Source of the DNA: Bacillus sp. FJAT-50079
GTDB taxonomy: Bacteria; Bacillota; Bacilli; Bacillales; Bacillaceae_C
Assembly: GCF_018343515.1 (NCBI RefSeq)
Contig: NZ_JAGYPD010000001.1
Span: 434,001 to 498,000, forward strand
Direction: 5' to 3'
Length of the DNA: 64,000 nucleotides
The position numbers were made by a program, and so were the translations under genes. The notes beneath the pieces were generated by a model. The model saw nothing but the letters and a program-made list of their open reading frames with translations. It ran no database searches and had not been told where the DNA came from. This document shows, piece after piece, positions 8,787 to 16,085 of the stretch; positions within the stretch are counted from its first letter, which is position 1, and every line of letters starts with the position of its first letter.

Positions 8787-9243
8787 TCAAATCTGCCTCC
8801 TTCGGCTCGCCATCGGTATATTGCTTTGTTCCCTGCTGATTTCCAACCCACATTTCGCCGTTTTCCCAATGCTCTTTCTTCCAAATTGGCACGATTTCCT
8901 TCACCCGCTCTAGCGCATAGCGATTTGCCTCATATGCTTCTGGTCGATGCGGTGCGGAAACAGCAATCGCAATCGCTATGTCACTAATTTCCAAACGGCC
9001 AATTCTGTGGACCATAGCAGCTTCGACACCTGGCCAACGTTCTTTCATTTCCATAACGACTTGCTCCATTTTTTTCAATGCCATCGATTCATATGCTTCG
9101 TACTCAAGATATAACGTCCTTTTTCCGTACGTTAATTCCCTTACTGTTCCTATGAAAGTAGTGACCGCACCGGCTTCACGCCGCACTACTTTTTGAAAAA
9201 CGTCGTCAATCTTAATCGGTTCTCTCGTAATTTCACAATTCAT
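8779..9243 (-). CDS. moaE: Molybdopterin synthase catalytic subunit MoaE
   Basis: The 154-residue protein is the large subunit of molybdopterin synthase. Family motifs are GAVTTFIGTVRELTYGK at about residues 26-42, LEYEAYESMA at about 48, HRIGRLEISDIAIAIAVSAPHRPEAYEA in the middle (only partly quoted in other entries), and the catalytic lysine region VPIWKKEHW at about 117-125. It overlaps mobA by four bases upstream and moaD by eight downstream, so the operon is very tightly packed. Confidence 0.93.
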   Translation of the reverse strand: MNCEITREPIKIDDVFQKVVRREAGAVTTFIGTVRELTYGKRTLYLEYEAYESMALKKMEQVVMEMKERWPGVEAAMVHRIGRLEISDIAIAIAVSAPHRPEAYEANRYALERVKEIVPIWKKEHWENGEMWVGNQQGTKQYTDGEPKEADLNE

Positions 9244-9827
9244 TTATTTCTACCACCTTTGGCAAGTTTCACAGCCTCTATATAATCATCCTGGGTATTC
9301 ATATTCCAGACAATTTTTTCGTCCCTCTCTATATGAAACCATTCTGTATGTATTTGATCAAGTAATGCCTTTACAGATCTTTTTCCATCTTTTAACGTTT
9401 GTTCCGCCTTCTCAACGATCCGTGGGTCATACGCTGCAAACAGTGGATGCATTTGCTCTTTGTCCTGAGGCACGACCGCATCGCTATTTTTTTCCCGCAG
9501 TTTATTTACTAATGCTCGCCCGAATTGGGCAGAAGCAAATGGCAGATCACAGGCGACGATAAGACATAGATCATTCTTTACAGCCGATAGCCCGGTATAT
9601 ATGCCAGCTAATGGACCATGCCCTTTATAAGCAGGGCAATCTTCTACGATTGTAACTGGAAGTCCTTCGTATAATGACGGATCATTTGTGATTAAGATGA
9701 TTTCTTCTGAGATTGGGGTAAACTCGGCAATGAGTCGATCAATGACCCGCATTCCGCTAATTTTCATCAAAGCCTTATTTTCGCCCATTCGACTTGATTT
9801 TCCACCTGCTAAAATAATCGTTTTCAA
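9240..9827 (-). CDS. mobA: Molybdenum cofactor guanylyltransferase MobA
   Basis: MobA attaches GMP to molybdopterin to make the guanine dinucleotide cofactor. The nucleotidyltransferase signature LAGGKSSRMGENKALM stands at the N-terminus, and the metal-binding VACDLPFA strand at about residue 100. Two TTG codons could start it: 9833 is only a base or two from the GGGGGAGA site, while 9827 has about seven bases, so I use 9827 (about 195 residues). mobA is first in a minus-strand operon mobA-moaE-moaD-moeB. moaA, moaB, moaC and moeA are not in the window, so the pathway must be completed elsewhere. Confidence 0.88.
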   Translation of the reverse strand: MKTIILAGGKSSRMGENKALMKISGMRVIDRLIAEFTPISEEIILITNDPSLYEGLPVTIVEDCPAYKGHGPLAGIYTGLSAVKNDLCLIVACDLPFASAQFGRALVNKLREKNSDAVVPQDKEQMHPLFAAYDPRIVEKAEQTLKDGKRSVKALLDQIHTEWFHIERDEKIVWNMNTQDDYIEAVKLAKGGRNK

Positions 9828-9852
9828 CGGCAAGTCTCCCCCATCATCAAGA

Positions 9853-9869
9853 TTTACTAATTAAGTAAA
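9853..9869. promoter_or_regulatory. Palindrome between divergent mobA and YdcF-like genes
   Basis: TTTACT and AGTAAA flank a five-base AATTA centre, giving a perfect 17-base inverted repeat. It lies 26 bases upstream of mobA and 46 upstream of the plus-strand gene, where an operator for either could sit. No regulator is identified. Confidence 0.35.
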
Positions 9870-9914
9870 GTCCGCTATTCTTAAACTATTCATTATTCTG
9901 AATTGAGTGATCAC

Positions 9915-10490
9915 ATGATTATTAAGAAAATCATTATTTCAGTTGTGGGTATCATCGCCTCAGGGGCAATTTTGTGGCTAATGACCGGCAATTGGATCCA
10001 AACTGGCAAGCGCCCGATTGCTAACGGCGAGCACCCCTATGCAATTATTCTAGGTGCAAAAGTGAACGGAGAAACTCCCTCACTTTCTTTACAATATCGA
10101 TTAGATGCAGCATTGCAATATGCCGAAAAGCACCCTCACGTCACCTTCATTTTATCAGGCGGTCAAGGTCCCGGTGAGTTTATCACTGAAGCCGAAGCGA
10201 TGAAAATATATTTAATGGAACATGGAATAAATGAAGAGCGTATGCTCCTTGAAAAGCAATCTACGTCCACGTATGAAAATCTTCTTTTTTCCAAAGGGCT
10301 ACTGCCACCTCAAGTCAAAGGGATCACCATCATCTCAAGCGATTACCATTTAGCGAGGGCAAAAAAACTAGCCGCATCACTCGGACTGCAAGTTAATGTC
10401 ATCCCTGCTAAAACACCGAAAATCGTTCGGCATAAATTGTTTGCTCGCGAACGGCTTGCATTGCTGAAAACGATGATGGTTGGAAAATAA
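9915..10490 (+). CDS. YdcF/SanA-like DUF218 membrane-anchored protein
   Basis: The 191-residue protein has one N-terminal membrane segment (about residues 6-25) followed by a DUF218 domain: AIILGAKVNGETPS, FILSGGQGPGE, a TEAEAMKIYL helix, STSTYENLLFSK and ISSDYHLARAKKLA. This is the standard motif series of YdcF/SanA/ElyC relatives, which have been linked to cell-envelope metabolism; the reaction is not known. The ATG at 9915 has only a weak GAGTGAT site, but the TTG at 9903 has none. It stands alone on the plus strand, divergent from mobA. Confidence 0.8.
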   Translation: MIIKKIIISVVGIIASGAILWLMTGNWIQTGKRPIANGEHPYAIILGAKVNGETPSLSLQYRLDAALQYAEKHPHVTFILSGGQGPGEFITEAEAMKIYLMEHGINEERMLLEKQSTSTYENLLFSKGLLPPQVKGITIISSDYHLARAKKLAASLGLQVNVIPAKTPKIVRHKLFARERLALLKTMMVGK

Positions 10491-10586
10491 GCTTGTCCAT
10501 TTATTATAACAGAAAGCGCCTCATTTCTTGGATGACCCGTTTCACTTAAAATAATGATTTTCCGATTGTTTGAAGGAGAGAGAACA

Positions 10587-11042
10587 ATGAACGATGCATC
10601 ACAAATTTATTGGGAGGAATTTTGGCAAGCTCAAGGCCAAGAAAAACCCAAATCAGTAAGCGCATGGCAATTTGGAGTTAATCCAGACAATTTAGCTCAA
10701 TTAGTCATAGATGGGATAAAATCAGCCACTTGCTCTGGACTGATTTTTTACGAAATTGAAAACGTGCCACTTCCTTCGATTGAAGATTATAGCATCATCT
10801 TAAATAGTAAAGACGAACCTTTAGCAATGATTAAAACGGTCGATGTTAAAATCATGCCGATGAATGAAGTTCCTGAGGAGTTTGCGTTTGCAGAAGGTGA
10901 AGGGGATCGGACGTATCAATATTGGAAAGAAGCCCACGAAAAATTCTTTACTGATGAATTAAGTCGTCACGGCCTTACATTTTCGGATGATATGATATTA
11001 GTATGTGAACGATTTACATTAGTTGATATAAAAAACGCTTAA
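10587..11042 (+). CDS. ASCH-domain protein
   Basis: The product of 151 residues fits the ASCH domain, a PUA-like beta-barrel fold thought to bind RNA or nucleotides. Family features include FWQAQGQEKPKSVSAWQFG near the start, the GIKSATCSGL segment with lysine and serine/threonine in the pocket, a DEPLAMIKTVDVKIMPMNEV strand-turn, and the C-terminal DMILVCERFTLV strand. AAGGAGAGAG precedes the ATG at 10587; an ATG 33 bases upstream has no such site. The next gene starts 23 bases later on the same strand, so they may share a transcript. The biological role is unknown. Confidence 0.78.
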   Translation: MNDASQIYWEEFWQAQGQEKPKSVSAWQFGVNPDNLAQLVIDGIKSATCSGLIFYEIENVPLPSIEDYSIILNSKDEPLAMIKTVDVKIMPMNEVPEEFAFAEGEGDRTYQYWKEAHEKFFTDELSRHGLTFSDDMILVCERFTLVDIKNA

Positions 11043-11065
11043 ATATTGATAGGAGTGCAGCTGGA

Positions 11066-12115
11066 GTGACATTATTATCGATTGTTCAACTAGAGAAAAG
11101 AACAGGAAACACATTAGACTTTCCTGCATTTGATTTGACCATTAATAAAGGTGAGACCATTGCTATTTATTGCAATAGTGTAATTGGAAATACTTTACTT
11201 CGCATTATTTGTGGTGAACTGCCTCCAACTGGCGGAAACATTCATTTTCAAAAACAGGCGAAGAATAGGCAAGAATTTTTTAAGCAGTTCGGCCTTTCTT
11301 TGCAATCAGACGAATTATATGAACGATTGAACGCAAAAGAATACTTGCATTTTTTCAAAAAACTATATGATGTCGAAGTAAACATCGACATTATACTTGA
11401 AGAAGTTCGACTTATTGATAAAAAACATATTCGTTCTGAGAAGCTATCTTCTTCCGAGAAAAAGCGACTCCATTTCGGAAGATCGATCTTACATAATCCA
11501 AGTTTTATTATGATGGAAAATCCTACCCAAAATCTCGATTTAGAGAGTACGATGATTTTACATCGATTCATTTCCAATTTGGAAAAGCAAGGTAAGTCGA
11601 TATTGATCACAACTGATAATTTAGAAAACGCGATTTCACTGACCAATCTTGTATATCGTTTAGATCATACTGGTCTTAATAAATTAGATGTAGTAGATGA
11701 TCGTGAAGAACCGATGATTGAAGAAAAACATGAAAGCATCGTTCAAGAACAAACAGAGCCAGAATCGAGTATCCCTATTCGCATTGATAAAATTCCAGCA
11801 AAGGTAGACGATAAGATTATTTTATTTGATCCGACCGAAATTGATTTTATTGAAAGCAATAGCGGTGTTTCAAATTTAAATGTCAATGGCGAAACATTTC
11901 CTAGCTCGCTTACCCTTCAAGCGTTACATGATCGTTTGCAGCCATTTGGATTTTTTCGCTGTCACCGTTCTTATATCGTTAATCTACAAAAAGTAAAAGA
12001 AGTAATTACATGGACGAGAAATAGTTACAGTTTAATTCTCGACGATCAGAAAAAAAGCTCGATCCCTTTATCGAAAGGTAAAATGGATGAATTGAAGCAA
12101 ATTATCGGGATGTAA
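11066..12115 (+). CDS. LytTR-type regulator fused to a degenerate ABC ATPase domain
   Basis: Residues 1-205 have the order of an ABC ATPase, but the catalytic motifs are broken. The Walker A position (35-46, YCNSVIGNTLLR) has no GxGKS/T. The signature is LSSSEKKRLHFG (127-138), and Walker B reads FIMMENPT where DEPT is usual. After a linker rich in glutamate (215-235), residues 238-349 form a LytTR DNA-binding domain with FRCHRSYIVNLQKVKEV. The protein most likely binds DNA without hydrolysing ATP, and probably controls the export ABC transporter encoded immediately downstream. GTG is the start, ten bases after AGGAG. Similar fusions are known in bacilli. Confidence 0.8.
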   Translation: MTLLSIVQLEKRTGNTLDFPAFDLTINKGETIAIYCNSVIGNTLLRIICGELPPTGGNIHFQKQAKNRQEFFKQFGLSLQSDELYERLNAKEYLHFFKKLYDVEVNIDIILEEVRLIDKKHIRSEKLSSSEKKRLHFGRSILHNPSFIMMENPTQNLDLESTMILHRFISNLEKQGKSILITTDNLENAISLTNLVYRLDHTGLNKLDVVDDREEPMIEEKHESIVQEQTEPESSIPIRIDKIPAKVDDKIILFDPTEIDFIESNSGVSNLNVNGETFPSSLTLQALHDRLQPFGFFRCHRSYIVNLQKVKEVITWTRNSYSLILDDQKKSSIPLSKGKMDELKQIIGM

Positions 12116-12138
12116 AGGCGAATTTCCGCCCTTTTTTC
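12114..12138 (+). terminator. Weak terminator after the LytTR gene
   Basis: GGCG and CGCC form a short stem (extended by AAA and TTT with a bulge) followed by TTTTTT. It lies between the regulator and the transporter genes, so the transporter may have its own promoter in the 12139-12262 gap. That gap also carries loosely repeated GCTCC/GCGCC-ATTC stretches about 22 bases apart. Confidence 0.45.
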
Positions 12139-12262
12139 TGCTCCATTCAGGCTCTATTTTGCGCCATTCGCCCTCTTATATGCTCCTTTGAACGTTGATC
12201 TAATGCGGTTTCTTCATTTTCTCCATATGATGAAGTCAGCAAATGAAAAAGGAGCAGATAGA

Positions 12263-13111
12263 ATGGAACATATCATTGAAGTGAACCAATTAATGAAAAC
12301 GTTTGGTAATAAAACAGCTTTAAAAAACGTTTCTTTTCATGTAAAAAAAGGAGAAACTTTTGGTTTTCTCGGACCAAGTGGATCTGGGAAAACAACGACG
12401 ATAAAAATTTTAACTTCACAATTATTACATACTGCCGGGAATGTGAATGTACTCGGTAAATCGGTATCGAAAAAGAAACACCCTTCCATTATGGAAAAGA
12501 TCGGAATTCTAACAGATAATAGCGGGTTGTATGATCGATTATCGATTTATGACAATCTTTTACTTTATTGCAAGTTGTATGGAGTAAAAGAAAACAGGAT
12601 TAGCGAAGTATTAGAACAGGTTAACTTAGCAAACGAGCAGAGAACAATCGTTAAAGAACTTTCCAAAGGAATGAAGCAACGCGTCACACTTGCTCGTGCA
12701 ATTATCCATAAACCAGCTTTACTGTTTTTAGACGAGCCAACTTCAGCACTTGACCCAGTTAATACAAAGCAGATTCACGAAGGCTTACGCCAATTAAATA
12801 AAGAAGGTACGACGATCTTCTTAACGACACATGATATGGATGAAGCCGAACACTTATGTGATCGAGTCGCCTTTCTTCATAATGGAGAAATTCAAGCACT
12901 CGATACGCCGCAAAATCTACGTTTACAATATGCAGATTTAACAATTACTGTCCTTTTGAAAGATAAGCGCAAGATCTCCATTGAAAAAAACGCCGCTGGA
13001 GCAGATCAAATATATCAATGGATGAAAAAGGATGAACTGCTTTCCATCCATTCGAATGAACCAACATTAGGAGATATTTTCGTTACGTTGACTGGGAGGG
13101 ATTTAGTATGA
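12263..13111 (+). CDS. ABC transporter ATP-binding protein
   Basis: The 282-residue ATPase has intact motifs: Walker A GPSGSGKT at 37-44, signature LSKGMKQRV, Walker B LLFLDEPTSALD, and the switch histidine in LTTHDMDEAEHLCDR. It is of the DrrA/CcmA-like class that pairs with ABC-2 export permeases. AAAGGAG precedes the ATG at 12263; the frame stays open for 25 codons upstream, but those have no ribosome-binding site. The stop overlaps the start of the permease gene (ATGA), so subunits are coupled. The degenerate ATPase/LytTR protein upstream is the probable regulator. The substrate is unknown. Confidence 0.88.
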   Translation: MEHIIEVNQLMKTFGNKTALKNVSFHVKKGETFGFLGPSGSGKTTTIKILTSQLLHTAGNVNVLGKSVSKKKHPSIMEKIGILTDNSGLYDRLSIYDNLLLYCKLYGVKENRISEVLEQVNLANEQRTIVKELSKGMKQRVTLARAIIHKPALLFLDEPTSALDPVNTKQIHEGLRQLNKEGTTIFLTTHDMDEAEHLCDRVAFLHNGEIQALDTPQNLRLQYADLTITVLLKDKRKISIEKNAAGADQIYQWMKKDELLSIHSNEPTLGDIFVTLTGRDLV

Positions 13112-13812
13112 CATTTTCATTTAAACGAATAAATGCCATTTTCCAAAAGGATTGGAAGGAATTATATAAAAATTCATATATTTTATTCACATTAGCGATG
13201 CCTTTAGCTTTCGCGGCATTATTAGGCAGAATCGGGGATGAAGCCGCCCATATGCAATCAATGCCGATTACGCTCGCATTGCTCATTGCCGGTGTCTTTA
13301 TTCAAGCTGCCATGATTGCTGAAGAAAAAGAGAAGAATACATTACGCGGACTGCTGCTTTCACCTGCAACAACAATTGAAATATTAATTGGAAAAAGTGC
13401 ACTAACCTTCATCATGACTGTACTTGTGATCATTGGCTCAATCACGCTAAGCGATTTTCACGTTGAAAATATGGCAATGTTTTCCTTACTTATTTTAATT
13501 AATCTTATTTTTTATATTTCCATGGGGACGATCCTTGGCCTGCTTTCAAGGACGGTTATGGAGACAACGATCATCGGAATGCCTGCCATGGTTATTTTCG
13601 GATTAGCCCCAATGTTCATTTCCTTAATCGAAAATAAAGCGATCGTAAAGCTCATCAATTTCTTGCCGAGTGAACATTTTACTGCTGCTTGGCTTATACT
13701 TAGCAATGGACAAAGCGATATTGGTCATCATGTTTTCGTTCTACTTATTTGGGCAATTGCTTCATTAGTCATCACTTTTGTTATTTATAGGAAAAGGCAG
13801 TTTGATAAATAA
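13108..13812 (+). CDS. ABC-2 type export permease
   Basis: The 234-residue protein has about six membrane segments: near 25-40, 55-70, 95-115, 120-145, 150-170 and 205-228. The EEKEKNTLRGLLLSPATTIEILIGK segment between the second and third is the coupling region typical of ABC-2 permeases, here in a short, half-size form. It overlaps the ATPase gene by four bases. Together they form a probable efflux pump, perhaps for a drug or peptide; nothing here identifies the cargo. Confidence 0.82.
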   Translation: MTFSFKRINAIFQKDWKELYKNSYILFTLAMPLAFAALLGRIGDEAAHMQSMPITLALLIAGVFIQAAMIAEEKEKNTLRGLLLSPATTIEILIGKSALTFIMTVLVIIGSITLSDFHVENMAMFSLLILINLIFYISMGTILGLLSRTVMETTIIGMPAMVIFGLAPMFISLIENKAIVKLINFLPSEHFTAAWLILSNGQSDIGHHVFVLLIWAIASLVITFVIYRKRQFDK

Positions 13813-13867
13813 GAACCATATAAAAGAAGTGGGATTTTACTAAACATCGTACGTTCGATTGGCTGTA

Positions 13868-14518
13868 TTAAAGACTTTTTACCAGTGAAGGTAAATCGGA
13901 CGAGGTTCGATTTACCTTACTGAGGATCTTTTGACCGGGAGGGGCTATCGGACGAGGTTCGATTTACCTTACTGAGGATTTTTTGACGGGGAGGGGTAAT
14001 CGGACGAGGTTCGATTTACCTTATTGAGGATTTTTTGACCGTGAGGGGCTATCGGGTGGGGTTCGATTTACCTTACTGAGGATCTTTTGACCATGAGGGG
14101 CTATCGGACGGGGTTCGATTTACCTTATTGAGGATTTTTGGACGATGAAGGGCAATCGGACGAGGTTCGATTTACCTTACTGAGGATCTTTTGACCGGGA
14201 GGGGCTATCGGGTGGGGTTCGATTTACCTTACTGAGGATCTTTTGACCGGGAGGGGCTATCGGACGGGGTTCGATTTACCTTACTAAAGATCTTTTGACC
14301 GGGAGGGGCTATCGGGCGGGGTTCGATTTACCTTACTAAGGATCTTTTGACGGGGAGGGGCTATCGGACGAGGCTCGATTTACCTTACTGAGGATCTTTT
14401 GACCGGGAGGGGCTATCGGAAGAGGCTCGATTTACCTTATTGAGGATTTTTGGACGAGGAGGGGCAATTGGGCGGGGTTCGACTTACCATAATGGTTTAA
14501 TTTGCTATCAAGGGGAAA
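13868..14518. repeat. Tandem array of a 52-bp repeat, about 12 units
   Basis: Units begin with ATCGG at 13895, 13947, 13999, 14051, 14103, 14155, 14207, 14259, 14311, 14363 and 14415, each exactly 52 bases from the last. A decayed twelfth unit starts at 14467 and a partial one lies before 13895. Each unit carries GGTTCGATTTACCTTA, then TGAGGATCTTTTGACC, then a G-rich GGGAGGGGCT. In the first unit AAGGTAAATCG and CGATTTACCTT form an 11-pair inverted repeat; later units keep only ATCG...CGAT. Variation is by substitution only, with no length change. Because 52 is not a multiple of three and no long frame crosses it, it is not coding. It fills the gap between the ABC permease and rsgA. Confidence 0.93.
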
Positions 14519-14544
14519 TTGATAATAATCTGAGCATAAAAAAG

Positions 14545-14595
14545 AAGGGGTTATTCAAAAGTCAATAAAAGTTTGACTTCTAGAACAGCCCCTCC
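14545..14595 (-). terminator. rsgA terminator
   Basis: An imperfect long stem (GGGGCTGTTCTAGAAGTCAA on the minus strand against its near-complement ending in CCCC) is followed on the minus strand by CTTCTTTTTTA. Confidence 0.65.
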
Positions 14596-14598
14596 CCC

Positions 14599-15657
14599 CT
14601 ATTTCTTCCGTTTCTTCTGCCAAACCGTAATCTTTTTCCATTTCTCTTTTTCAGCAAGGGCAAGCTGTTTATCTTCTTTGCGCTCAATGTATGAAAGTTC
14701 TTTTTGCAGTTTTACATAGCTTTGATAACGTTCAACACCGATCGTTCCTTCTTCAATCGCCTGTTGTATCGCACAGCCTGGTTCACCATGATGCAGACAA
14801 TCTCTGAATTTACACTGTGATGCGAGCTCTTCAATATCTGCAAACCCTTGGCTCAAGCCGGTATCTGCTTCCCAAAGCTGCAATTCTCTCATTCCCGGCG
14901 TATCGATTAAAATTCCACCTTGCTCAAGCACGATCAGCTCTCGATGAGTCGTTGTGTGTCGGCCTTTATCGTCATCCTTACGAATATGTCCCGTTTTCAA
15001 TTTTTCCGTTCCAATAAAGGCATTGACCAGTGTCGATTTCCCGACTCCTGACGAACCAAGCAGTGCAACGGTTTTCCCTTGCTCTATATATGCCGATAGT
15101 GATTCAAGCCCAAAATTCTGTTCGACACTGACAACATGGATTGGAACCCCCATTGCCACGGATTCTGTTTCCTTCACTCTCTCCTCGATTTCATGACAAA
15201 GATCGGCTTTACTTAATACTATTACCGGATTTGCCCCACTTTCCCAAGCGGTAAGTATATATCGTTCCATTCTCCGTACGTTAAAATCAGCGTTCAATGC
15301 AACAACAATAAAGACCGTATCCACGTTTGCGGCAACAATTTGCTCTTCTGTTCGATTGCCCGCAACATTTCGGGAAAATTTACTTTTTCGATTTATAATA
15401 TGATGTATCGTCGCTCGGCCTTCATCTTCCCTCACTGTAAGAACTACCCAATCACCGACAGCCGGATATTCACTGGGCCCAGCAGCATTGAAACGGAATT
15501 TTCCCGACACTTCAGCAAGCACTTCCCCATGTTCCGTAATTACTCGATACATCCGTTTATGTTCAAGGGCTACTCTTCCTACTGTGAATCCTTTATGTGT
15601 ATATGATTCAAATTCAGCTTCAAAAAAACGACCCCAACCTAATTTGTTCAAATTCAT
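14599..15657 (-). CDS. rsgA: Ribosome small-subunit-dependent GTPase RsgA
   Basis: RsgA checks late 30S assembly. The 352-residue protein has an N-terminal OB-fold and a circularly permuted GTPase with motif order G4-G1-G3: VLSKADL, then GSSGVGKSTLVNAFIG, then DTPGMREL. A C-terminal zinc knuckle follows, CKFRDCLHHGEPGC. It is longer than the usual 290-300 residues of B. subtilis YloQ and resembles the second, about 350-residue form seen in many bacilli. I chose the ATG at 15657, six bases after GGAGG; the frame is open far upstream but that part overlaps a hairpin terminator and reads as non-protein sequence. The leader (15658-15920) is unusual and is described separately. Confidence 0.9.
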   Translation of the reverse strand: MNLNKLGWGRFFEAEFESYTHKGFTVGRVALEHKRMYRVITEHGEVLAEVSGKFRFNAAGPSEYPAVGDWVVLTVREDEGRATIHHIINRKSKFSRNVAGNRTEEQIVAANVDTVFIVVALNADFNVRRMERYILTAWESGANPVIVLSKADLCHEIEERVKETESVAMGVPIHVVSVEQNFGLESLSAYIEQGKTVALLGSSGVGKSTLVNAFIGTEKLKTGHIRKDDDKGRHTTTHRELIVLEQGGILIDTPGMRELQLWEADTGLSQGFADIEELASQCKFRDCLHHGEPGCAIQQAIEEGTIGVERYQSYVKLQKELSYIERKEDKQLALAEKEKWKKITVWQKKRKK

Positions 15658-15683
15658 GTCCATCCTCCAATTCAATTTTCTCA

Positions 15684-15710
15684 TAAAAAATAACCGCAAG
15701 CTGCGGTTAA
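15684..15710 (-). terminator. Intrinsic terminator in the leader just upstream of rsgA
   Basis: On the minus strand a perfect eight-pair stem (TAACCGCA, three-base loop, TGCGGTTA) is followed by TTTTTT. The T-run ends 27 bases before the rsgA start codon. It ends the transcript of the small upstream reading frame, or acts as an attenuator for rsgA. Confidence 0.75.
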
Positions 15711-15769
15711 TTATGTTCATATAACAGGCATACAAAACCCGTCCACGATAAAACCATGAGCTTACATAT

Positions 15770-15840
15770 TGCCCATGGAAATTGGAATGATGACAGAAGT
15801 AAAATACGTTACGAACAGTCGACACCGATTTCCATGGGCA
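15770..15840. repeat. Long-loop inverted repeat in the rsgA leader
   Basis: TGCCCATGGAAAT at 15770-15782 is repeated as its exact reverse complement at 15828-15840, with 45 bases between. In a minus-strand transcript it would pair codons near the middle of the small reading frame with sequence past its stop. Confidence 0.7.
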
Positions 15841-15880
15841 GAATAATGAAATTTGTTATATCACTTATTACAATAGCCAT
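15809..15880 (-). CDS. Putative 23-residue leader or small protein
   Basis: A short frame starts at ATG 15880, eight bases after a strong AAGGGAGG, and encodes MAIVISDITNFIILPMEIG followed by VDCS and TAA. The peptide is hydrophobic in its first half. It lies 44 bases downstream of a good sigma-A promoter and about 100 bases before an intrinsic terminator, so it has the parts of a free-standing small gene. It could equally be a leader peptide controlling rsgA. No family is recognised. The strong ribosome-binding site is the main reason to believe it is translated. Confidence 0.5.
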   Translation of the reverse strand: MAIVISDITNFIILPMEIGVDCS

Positions 15881-15923
15881 AATGCATTCCTCCCTTGGAA
15901 AATCTGATGTATTTACTACAATG

Positions 15924-15953
15924 ATTGTACTATGAGCGAACATTAATTGTAAA
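15924..15953 (-). promoter_or_regulatory. Sigma-A promoter of the rsgA leader
   Basis: On the minus strand TTTACA (15953-15948) and TACAAT (15929-15924) are 18 bases apart, with TAG just before the -10. It drives the small reading frame and, by read-through, perhaps rsgA. Confidence 0.65.
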
Positions 15954-15963
15954 GATCCGTTGT

Positions 15964-15983
15964 TTAATCAAACGTTTGATTAA
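15964..15983. promoter_or_regulatory. Perfect 20-bp palindrome, operator-like
   Basis: TTAATCAAACGTTTGATTAA is a perfect palindrome centred at 15973/15974. It lies just upstream of the minus-strand -35 at 15953 and 103 bases upstream of pdxK. Its form resembles operators of TetR- or LacI-type repressors; no matching regulator can be named. Confidence 0.5.
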
Positions 15984-16085
15984 TGAAAACGTCTCCCTAA
16001 AATTGTTAAATTTCCTTGCTTTCTTTTATCAAGCTATTGGTATATTCTAAAATAAACAACAAGCGCTATCTGGGAGGAAATTTTT

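Noticed and set aside
9834-9902. Molybdenum-cofactor riboswitch before mobA
   Set aside because: The gap is under 70 bases to the divergent gene and lacks the needed structure; only a small palindrome is present.
13868-14518. CRISPR array
   Set aside because: The whole 52-base unit is repeated, including the part that would be spacers; there are no unique spacers and no cas genes.
15658-15825. N-terminal extension of rsgA
   Set aside because: The extra codons run across a terminator hairpin; the GGAGG site and family start are at 15657.
16015-16085. Thiamine or other riboswitch before pdxK
   Set aside because: The leader is only about 50 bases and no conserved riboswitch core is seen.
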